A DNA stretch of 7,378 nucleotides from Desulfobacteraceae bacterium (GTDB taxonomy: Bacteria > Desulfobacterota > DSM-4660 > Desulfatiglandales > Desulfatiglandaceae): NCBI GenBank assembly GCA_020349865.1, contig CP070700.1, forward strand, positions 603,081 to 610,458. Direction: 5' to 3'. Position 1 is the first letter of the stretch, and every line of letters starts with the position of its first letter. Position numbers and translations under genes: made by a program. The notes beneath the pieces were generated by a model. It saw nothing but the letters and a program-made list of their open reading frames with translations. It did not search any database and had not been told where the DNA came from. Shown here in pieces: positions 1-4,899 of the stretch.

Positions 1-7
1 AAAGCAA

Positions 8-35
8 AAGGGCTTAGATGAAAATCTAAGCCCTT
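8..35 (-). terminator. Intrinsic terminator of the initiator tRNA gene
   Basis: A perfect 12-bp inverted repeat (AAGGGCTTAGAT at 8-19, ATCTAAGCCCTT at 24-35) encloses a 4-base loop. Read on the minus strand it lies 8 nt beyond the CCA end of the tRNA and is followed by a T-rich run (TTTTGCTTT), as expected of a Rho-independent terminator. On the plus strand the stem is followed by AG and seven T, so it could also stop transcription entering from the left edge. Bidirectional use is inference. Confidence 0.85.
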
Positions 36-43
36 AGTTTTTT

Positions 44-120
<77 letters not shown>

Positions 121-131
121 AAATTACAATC

Positions 132-160
132 AGGCTATCACCTGATAATACTTTTGTCAA
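132..160 (-). promoter_or_regulatory. Probable sigma-70-type promoter of tRNA-fMet
   Basis: On the minus strand a perfect -35 hexamer TTGACA (155-160) is followed by a 17-bp spacer and TAGCCT (132-137, three of six matches to TATAAT). The -10 ends 11 nt before the mature tRNA 5' end, which fits initiation a few bases upstream and trimming by RNase P. Two small dyads overlap it: ATCAGG-N6-CCTGAT (129-146) across the -10, and CAATT-GGA-AATTG (158-170) at the upstream edge of the -35. The sequence just after the -10 is AT-rich, so there is no GC-rich discriminator of the kind linked to stringent control of stable RNA promoters in E. coli. Assignment is by eye. Confidence 0.5.
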
Positions 161-271
161 TTGGAAATTGTCAGGCCTCCATTGCCCATCCGTGGCTATG
201 CTAACTACGGCTATGTCTTATACCACATACCACAACCAACGATTAAAAGGTTTTCCAGGATGCAATAGGGC

Positions 272-1795
272 TTATCGGGCAGGAAGTCTAATTACAAAAG
301 TCGTTCCCTCTCCTCGCATGCTTATTGCCGATATTTCACCCTTATGGGCCTCTACAATCTTGTATGATATGGATAGCCCAAGTCCCGACCCCCTTTCACG
401 GGTTGTGTAGAATGGTTCAAAGATATGAAGCAGGTCTTCCTCGCTAATACCAATGCCTTCATCAGTTATTTGAATCTCCACTCCGTGGGAGCTCTGTTCG
501 GAGTTGATCTTAATCTTCCCACCATTCTCCATGGCCTCAATCCCATTGGCGATTATATTCATGAAAACCTGTTTTAGCTTGTCAGGGTCACAATTAATCT
601 CCTGCATATCTGAGGCCAGGTCTGCGGTAAGATAATATTTCTCAGAGGAAAAGAGTTCACCCATGATTTTCAAAACATCGCGGATTACAGAATTGATATC
701 TGCTGGTCTTTTCACAAGCCTATAATCTTTAGTAAAATCGCCAAGATTGGCAACCAGTTTTTCTAATCGACTGACTTCATCAAGAATCATATCCAACTTC
801 CGTATGGCCTTATAATCGGCCAAACCCTCCTTTATCTGGTGAGAAAAACCACCAATGATCATGAGTGGGTTCTTGATCTCGTGGGCCACATGAGCCACCG
901 CCTTGCCCACTGCCGCAAGACGTTCTGATTGCAGGAGCTTTCTCTCCAATTGTTTTTGCGTAGATATGTCCCGAATGATAGCTGTGAATGTAATCCCTCC
1001 TTTCATTTGATGATGGGATAGTCCGAGTTCTATAGGAAATTCCTCACCACTTTTTCTCAAAGCGGTAAGGGACAGGGTCTGTCCAACAACTATTGGCGTT
1101 TTTGTTTCCATAAATCTCTTCACAAATCTATAGTGGTCGCCATATTGAGCGGGAATGAGCATATTAAGATCTTTGCCGAGCACCTCACGCCTGGAGTAAC
1201 CAAATGTTCGTTGGGCCGCATTGTTAAAAAGAAGGATTTTGTGATCTTCATCAATGCTTATAATCGCATCGGTCGCTGTATCCAGTATCGCCTTAAACTT
1301 TTTTTCTGACGTCTTGAGTTTTTTTATAAGATTTCTGTACTCTGTGACATCCCGGGTGATTTCTACAAAGTATGTGGGCTCCTTTCCCTCTGGAGACAAG
1401 GGATACATTATCCTGACCAGATCTTCCAACTCGCCCCCCTCCGGCTCACGATGATGGGTGACCTCCACCCTCTGGCCTGTTTTTTTTGCTTTTTCAAGAG
1501 GGCATATTTGTCTCCCAAACTCACAAGGGGCATCTTGTTGGTATGCGATCTCGTGGCATTTTTTCCCCAGCACTTCTTCTTTTTTGAGCCCATAACGCTC
1601 AAGGAAAACCCTGTTTACATCATGGATAATTAAATTGTGATCAATAACCATGATCTCTTCACTGATTCCGTCAAATAGGGTCTCAAGAAAGAGATGGCTC
1701 ACCTTCAGCTTTTTATTTTCCTTCTCACTTTGGTTCAGAGTATCTTTTAACTGATTGATCTCTTCCATGAGAGCCTTTACTTCGTCAGTCTCCAT
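272..1795 (-). CDS. Cytosolic PAS-PAS sensor histidine kinase
   Basis: Two-component sensor kinase of 507 aa that should autophosphorylate on His and pass the phosphate to a response regulator not present here. Order of parts: charged coiled-coil start (about 3-34); first PAS (about 35-152) with three cysteines at C80, C91 and C98 (the last in a CP pair); second PAS (about 162-282); HisKA with H-box HVAHEIKNP and phospho-acceptor H305; HATPase_c with N-box NIIANGIEAMENG (N417), G1 DEGIGI (D445), F-box FEPFYTT (about 459-465) and G2 GSGLGL (about 469-474). All catalytic boxes are intact. There is no membrane segment or signal peptide, so it senses an intracellular cue; the cysteines suggest redox or metal sensing (inference). 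Start choice: GGGAGG lies 6 nt before the ATG at 1795. A TTG at 1819 and an ATG at 1801 are also in frame, but the second has no spacing from the Shine-Dalgarno. The stop of the upstream gene falls between Shine-Dalgarno and start, implying translational coupling. No terminator is visible after the stop. Confidence 0.93.
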   Translation of the reverse strand: METDEVKALMEEINQLKDTLNQSEKENKKLKVSHLFLETLFDGISEEIMVIDHNLIIHDVNRVFLERYGLKKEEVLGKKCHEIAYQQDAPCEFGRQICPLEKAKKTGQRVEVTHHREPEGGELEDLVRIMYPLSPEGKEPTYFVEITRDVTEYRNLIKKLKTSEKKFKAILDTATDAIISIDEDHKILLFNNAAQRTFGYSRREVLGKDLNMLIPAQYGDHYRFVKRFMETKTPIVVGQTLSLTALRKSGEEFPIELGLSHHQMKGGITFTAIIRDISTQKQLERKLLQSERLAAVGKAVAHVAHEIKNPLMIIGGFSHQIKEGLADYKAIRKLDMILDEVSRLEKLVANLGDFTKDYRLVKRPADINSVIRDVLKIMGELFSSEKYYLTADLASDMQEINCDPDKLKQVFMNIIANGIEAMENGGKIKINSEQSSHGVEIQITDEGIGISEEDLLHIFEPFYTTRERGSGLGLSISYKIVEAHKGEISAISMRGEGTTFVIRLPAR

Positions 1796-1807
1796 GGTCA
1801 TCCTCCC
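1796..1807 (-). promoter_or_regulatory. Ribosome binding site that fixes the kinase start
   Basis: GGGAGG at 1807-1802 is followed by six bases (ATGACC) and then ATG at 1795. Those six bases contain the TGA stop (1800-1798) of the preceding gene. Ribosomes finishing the 198-aa protein therefore end on the kinase initiation site, the usual geometry for coupled translation of partner proteins. Confidence 0.75.
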
Positions 1808-2394
1808 GCCCCCGGACAATAAAAGACGTATTCCATAGAAAAAATGTCAAACATTTCATCTGTTCCCGTCCTTATGGCCCGGAAAAGTTCTTTCATGGTT
1901 TGGGCACTTTTCAACGAGTTCCGGTATTCGCTTTCATTGAAAAATTGTGGTTCTACGGGAAGTAAAAACTGATCGAGAGGCCCGTACCAATGAACGTTTA
2001 GCTCTGTTTTCATAGAAAAAACTTTCTTGTACATGGCCTTTAGAAGGTCTGTCCTTAAGACAGGGTTTACCTGGTTGATGATACAGTCCATGAGGCCCGT
2101 GAGATAGTAGATCTCTCTCATTCTGTCTTCATAAACTCTATTGGCGAACATGGCACGGACCGTATAGATCATGCCCCCCTTTAGCGAAAAGTGGGAAGGG
2201 AGGTCCCAGATGCCTTTTCCACCTTTCTTGTAGACTTCCCCGCGATGGCATTCCAGTTTAACGGACTGGGGTCTCAACATCTGGATAAAATGGGGACTTT
2301 CCCAGTCTGCCCGTCGGAACTCCCAGGGACTGGAGGTTATCAGGTTGGTCGGGGGCGTTTGGAGCTTGTCCCGCAGGCTTATGATCTCACCCAT
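1798..2394 (-). CDS. Hypothetical protein (198 aa) coupled to the sensor kinase
   Basis: I do not recognise this protein family. It is a soluble-looking 198-aa protein with no signal peptide, membrane segment or classical motif visible. The N-terminal third (about 1-65) is rich in Pro, Trp and basic residues. Residues about 75-130 look mainly helical, with a run of Tyr, Met and Leu (around REIYYLTGLMDCI). A second helical stretch at about 155-185 leads to a short tail ending YCPGAGG. Cysteines are at 49, 104 and 193. An in-frame TAG directly precedes the ATG at 2394, so the gene cannot start earlier; no clear Shine-Dalgarno is seen. It shares a coupled junction with the downstream kinase, so a role as sensor input, co-regulator or kinase-associated protein is the best contextual guess, not a demonstrated function. 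The length, uninterrupted frame and coupling argue for a real gene. Confidence 0.8.
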   Translation of the reverse strand: MGEIISLRDKLQTPPTNLITSSPWEFRRADWESPHFIQMLRPQSVKLECHRGEVYKKGGKGIWDLPSHFSLKGGMIYTVRAMFANRVYEDRMREIYYLTGLMDCIINQVNPVLRTDLLKAMYKKVFSMKTELNVHWYGPLDQFLLPVEPQFFNESEYRNSLKSAQTMKELFRAIRTGTDEMFDIFSMEYVFYCPGAGG

Positions 2395-2598
2395 CTAAAT
2401 CTGTGATGTAAGTGTTCTTAATTAAAGGTCAAATTCTAAAACCGTATGTACGCTAAGGAACACTGCGCTTTTTTGCGATAGATTCCCCGTTCCCTCAAGT
2501 TGGCCCGATTGTAACAGTTTAGCTGTTTCCAAAAAAATCATTATTAGATTATCGGCCCTTTTTACGCTATTTTCAAACAGCAAAACTGTTACGCCCAA
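2395..2598. other. Intergenic gap between xerD and the 198-aa gene
   Basis: This 204-bp non-coding stretch interrupts the minus-strand gene train. The xerD-proximal part holds the 82-bp inverted-repeat element listed separately. The remaining 2395-2510 is AT-rich without a convincing promoter: on the minus strand TTGACC occurs about 30 nt before the 198-aa start, but the hexamer 17 bp downstream (ACATCA) is poor. TACAAT at the element's left end (minus strand) resembles a -10 but has no good -35. No GC-rich terminator is seen, so read-through from xerD is possible. Confidence 0.6.
2511..2592. mobile_element. Putative 82-bp MITE with IS66-like ends
   Basis: The left end GTAACAGTTTAGCTGTTT (2511-2528) is matched in inverted orientation by GTAACAGTTTTGCTGTTT (2592-2575 on the minus strand), 17 of 18 identical. 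The element is flanked immediately outside both ends by GCCCGATT (2503-2510) and GCCCAATT (2593-2600), a direct repeat with 7 of 8 matches. IS66-family elements are known for terminal repeats beginning GTAA and 8-bp target duplications, so this has the right end structure. The 46-bp centre is AT-rich and non-coding, so it could only move with a transposase supplied elsewhere. The right flanking repeat overlaps the xerD stop, leaving the XerD C-terminus intact. In xerD-side mRNA it could form a 17-bp stem-loop and affect transcript stability. Alternatives: a paired operator or a plain 3' mRNA hairpin. No second copy occurs in this window. Confidence 0.45.
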
Positions 2599-3504
2599 TT
2601 AAGGTCTGGGATGGCATTTTTCGTGGAGTTCCTTTAGCCGTTTCCTTGTGACATGAGTGTATATTTGAGTCGTGGAGATATCCGCATGGCCCAACATGAC
2701 CTGAACCGCTCTCAAATCTGCCCCAGCTTCCAGAAGATGGCTCGCAAAGGAATGTCTAATGCTATGAGGGGTGATCTTTTTTTTGATGCCCGCTTCCATG
2801 CCGTATTTTTTAATAATTTTCCAGAATCCCTGTCTCGTCAATGGACGGCCCCTGGAATTCAAAAACAGATATGCTGAATTTGTGCGTCTTGCCAGTTGAG
2901 GGCGGTCGCCTGTAAGATACTTCTTTACAGACCACATGGCCTTATCTCCCATGGGAACGATTCTTTCTTTCGAACCTTTGCCCAAGGTTCTTAGATAGCC
3001 GGCCTCCAGGTTAATACTTAACACCTTCAGGCTCACCAGTTCTGAAACCCTTAGGCCTGTGGCATAGAGGATTTCGAGCATAGCTTGATCCCGTTGCCCC
3101 AAGGGGTTGGACGAATCAGGCTGGGATATGAGCTGTTCTACTTCTTGCTGGTTTAAGACTCCCGGGAGCCTCCTTGAAAGCCGCGGGGTTTCCAGAAGTC
3201 GTGCCGGGTTGTTTTTAATTTTACCCTCGGCCGCAAGAAAACGGAAAAATGTTTTTATGGATGAGATATTCCTGGCCACGCTTCTGGCCGAGAGAAGTTT
3301 TCCGATGATGCTTACGTATTCCATGATCTGGTGAGGGGATACTTTGAGGGGGGACAGGGGTCGAGATTCCAAGAAATGAAAAAAGCGACCTAAATCCCTG
3401 CTGTAGCTTTGAATCGTATTATCTGCAAGACCCCGTTCAACCCTGAGGTAATTGATGAATTGATCTGCAAGGTTGTCCATTTTAGGTTCCAGATCCCTGT
3501 TCAT
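2599..3504 (-). CDS. Tyrosine recombinase XerD
   Basis: Site-specific recombinase that with XerC resolves chromosome dimers at dif during FtsK-driven segregation. The 301-aa protein has an N-terminal SAM-like core-binding domain (about 12-95, with ERGLADNTIQSYSRDL) and a C-terminal catalytic domain. The full catalytic set is visible: R152 (ATGLRVSEL), K176 (LGKGSKER), H247 and R250 (HSIRHSFA), H273 (LGHADISTTQ) and nucleophile Y282 (IYTHV). It resembles E. coli XerD along its whole length, including the ending (CHPRP here, HHPRA in E. coli), and lacks the extra insertion of integron integrases. The ATG at 3504 overlaps the stop of the upstream peptidase gene (TAATG), so re-initiation is likely. 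An in-frame ATG at 3480 would give 293 aa, closer to the E. coli N-terminus, and cannot be excluded. A possible small mobile element abuts the stop codon. Confidence 0.93.
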   Translation of the reverse strand: MNRDLEPKMDNLADQFINYLRVERGLADNTIQSYSRDLGRFFHFLESRPLSPLKVSPHQIMEYVSIIGKLLSARSVARNISSIKTFFRFLAAEGKIKNNPARLLETPRLSRRLPGVLNQQEVEQLISQPDSSNPLGQRDQAMLEILYATGLRVSELVSLKVLSINLEAGYLRTLGKGSKERIVPMGDKAMWSVKKYLTGDRPQLARRTNSAYLFLNSRGRPLTRQGFWKIIKKYGMEAGIKKKITPHSIRHSFASHLLEAGADLRAVQVMLGHADISTTQIYTHVTRKRLKELHEKCHPRP

Positions 3505-4622
3505 TAAGGCATGAAGTCATAGAAGTGGTCATTTTTAGTCAGGAGCCTTGAACCGTCTGCCTCGATGACGACCATTTCCTCGAGCCTGACCCCTCCCTTT
3601 TCTGGAATATATATCCCCGGTTCAACGGTGACGACCATCCCTTTTTTAAGCTTTACGGGCTTTTGCGGTGCTAACCTTGGCCGTTCATGAGTTGCCAGCC
3701 CAACACCGTGCCCGAGTCCATGGCCGAAGTATTCTCCAAACCCGGCATCACTGATAATCTGCCTGGCGATTGCGTCCGGATAATTGCTGTCAACCCCCGG
3801 ATGGATCTCTTTCAATGAGGTGACCAAGGCCTGCCGGACTGTGCTGTAGATTTTTTTAAATTCTGGTTCCGGTTCGCCTAAAAAAACCGTTCTCGTCATG
3901 TCAGAACGATAGGTGTCCAGTCTGAGGCCCACATCCAGAATAATAGGCTCTTTCTTCTTAAGCTTTCGATTTGTGGGCACCGCATGGGGCAATGCACTGT
4001 TTAGACCTGAAGCAACGATCGAGGGAAATGCCAAGCTTTCAGATCCCGCTTCACGTGCCAGACCCTCAATCTGCCATGCCACCTCCTTTTCTGTAAGCCC
4101 CGGCTCAAGTCCGGCGATAACCCTGTCAAGGATCTCGGACATCAGATCCGCTGATGCCTCAATGGCTTTGATTTCTGAGGCATCTTTTACCTCTCTCATT
4201 TTTTCCACCAGCCCATTCAAGGGCTCAAGTGCAACCGGGGGTGAAAGCGCACCAAGTCCATCGGTCAATTGCCGATGAAGGCCCCAGGTCAGATAGTCCT
4301 CCTCAAAGCCCAGTTTCTCCGTTCCCATTCGTTTCACCACCCCAGGCAGGCTTTCAATAAGACCTTGTTTTATGGTGTGAACTTTAAAATTGACCGCCTC
4401 CATTTTGGCTTGTGATGTGTATCTTGAGTCCGTCAGTAGAATACACTGGTTTTCGTTAATGAGGAGGGATCCTGATAACTCGGTGAATTGATTATCTTCG
4501 GCCTTGAAACCTGATAGATATCGCCTGTTTTCGGGCTGAATAATCCAGGCAGTATCACAGGATAGTCCCGCCAGGCGCTCCCTGAATGCAGCTGTCCGTT
4601 TGCCAAATACCGATTTGTTCAT
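3504..4622 (-). CDS. M24-family Xaa-Pro peptidase (aminopeptidase P / prolidase type)
   Basis: Cytosolic dimetal peptidase of 372 aa, expected to cleave an N-terminal residue preceding proline, or Xaa-Pro dipeptides, in peptide recycling. It has a creatinase-type N-terminal domain (about 8-140) and a pita-bread M24 catalytic domain (about 150-360). The five metal ligands are all identifiable: D230 (IILDVG), D241 (SDMTRT), H305 (HGLGHGVGL), E334 (TVEPGIY) and E348 (VRLEEM); H301 and H312 match the additional active-site histidines of the prolidase/APP group. The length is that of the short YqhT/YpdF-like members rather than E. coli PepP (about 440 aa), so I assign no symbol, and aminopeptidase versus dipeptidase activity is undecided. 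GAGG at 4628-4631 lies 5 nt before the ATG. The stop overlaps the xerD start by one base, and it is the first gene of the minus-strand train. Confidence 0.93.
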   Translation of the reverse strand: MNKSVFGKRTAAFRERLAGLSCDTAWIIQPENRRYLSGFKAEDNQFTELSGSLLINENQCILLTDSRYTSQAKMEAVNFKVHTIKQGLIESLPGVVKRMGTEKLGFEEDYLTWGLHRQLTDGLGALSPPVALEPLNGLVEKMREVKDASEIKAIEASADLMSEILDRVIAGLEPGLTEKEVAWQIEGLAREAGSESLAFPSIVASGLNSALPHAVPTNRKLKKKEPIILDVGLRLDTYRSDMTRTVFLGEPEPEFKKIYSTVRQALVTSLKEIHPGVDSNYPDAIARQIISDAGFGEYFGHGLGHGVGLATHERPRLAPQKPVKLKKGMVVTVEPGIYIPEKGGVRLEEMVVIEADGSRLLTKNDHFYDFMP

Positions 4623-4669
4623 TGTTGCCTCATTAGAACTTTGGTTTGTTTAGTTTTCATTTTCAATCA

Positions 4670-4681
4670 CACACCGGTGTG
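4670..4681. promoter_or_regulatory. 12-bp perfect palindrome, possible operator
   Basis: CACACCGGTGTG is fully self-complementary and is flanked on both sides by ATCA (4666-4669 and 4682-4685). It lies 48 bp before the peptidase start codon, where a repressor could act on the minus-strand transcript. Its GC-rich core stands out from the AT-rich surroundings. No known operator consensus is claimed. Confidence 0.35.
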
Positions 4682-4688
4682 ATCAGAT

Positions 4689-4709
4689 TTATCGTAGTTA
4701 ATGCGATAA
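4689..4709. promoter_or_regulatory. 21-bp dyad TTATCG-N9-CGATAA, possible operator
   Basis: Six-base arms at 4689-4694 and 4704-4709 are perfect inverted repeats with a 9-bp AT-rich spacer, a geometry typical of helix-turn-helix dimers. The dyad lies in the only region that can hold the peptidase-xerD promoter and overlaps a TATTAT hexamer on the minus strand. Binding is inference only. Confidence 0.3.
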
Positions 4710-4828
4710 TATCTCTTTAAAAAACATTTGACGAGTTAATCGAAAAACGATGTCTTAAAAACCATATGGTATCTTAGCAGACTGATGAGACGATTGCAAT
4801 TCTGGTGGGAAGCCTCATTATCTCTCAG

Positions 4829-4857
4829 TTGACAGAACATATACCAACTGTTAGTAG
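4829..4857 (+). promoter_or_regulatory. Probable promoter of the RNB ribonuclease gene
   Basis: A perfect -35 TTGACA (4829-4834) is followed by a 17-bp spacer and TAGTAG (4852-4857, three of six matches to TATAAT). Transcription would start near 4864, giving a leader of about 36 nt. The design (perfect -35, 17-bp spacer, weak TAG-starting -10) is the same as at the tRNA-fMet promoter in this window, which modestly supports both. Confidence 0.4.
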
Positions 4858-4899
4858 TCATAAAAAGGACAAGCACAAGAAAAACCACCAAATCTTAAA

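Larger units (their letters stand above)
4623..4899. promoter_or_regulatory. Divergent control region between the peptidase and ribonuclease genes
   Basis: This 277-bp AT-rich non-coding region must carry promoters for both directions. It contains three dyads: CACACCGGTGTG (4670-4681), TTATCG-N9-CGATAA (4689-4709) and ACCATATGGT (4761-4770). A fourth weaker pairing, TGATGAG (4783-4789) with CTCATTA (4814-4820, one G-U), could form a long-loop stem. For the minus-strand peptidase, TATTAT within 4689-4715 resembles a -10 but has no good -35. A plus-strand promoter is listed separately. TTGACG (4728-4733) is another possible plus-strand -35 with a poor -10. Which regulators bind is unknown. Confidence 0.5.

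Noticed and set aside
2504..2600. Integron attC site or Xer dif site next to xerD
   Set aside because: The ends (TTGTAAC and GTTACGC) do not fit the attC core rule RYYYAAC/GTTRRRY, the neighbouring recombinase is XerD without the integron integrase insertion, and there is no 28-bp dif-like sequence with a TTATGTTAA-type arm.
2575..2600. Sigma-54 promoter before the 198-aa gene (TTGGGC ... TTTTGCTG on the minus strand)
   Set aside because: The GG and GC elements are separated by 12-13 bases instead of the required 10.
3913..4278. Plus-strand open frame of 121 codons opposite the peptidase gene
   Set aside because: It lies wholly antisense to a conserved M24 gene with all active-site residues; composition is that of a shadow frame.
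4781..4815. Hammerhead ribozyme core (CTGATGAG)
   Set aside because: No matching GAAA core strand with flanking stems follows; the heptamer match alone is expected by chance.
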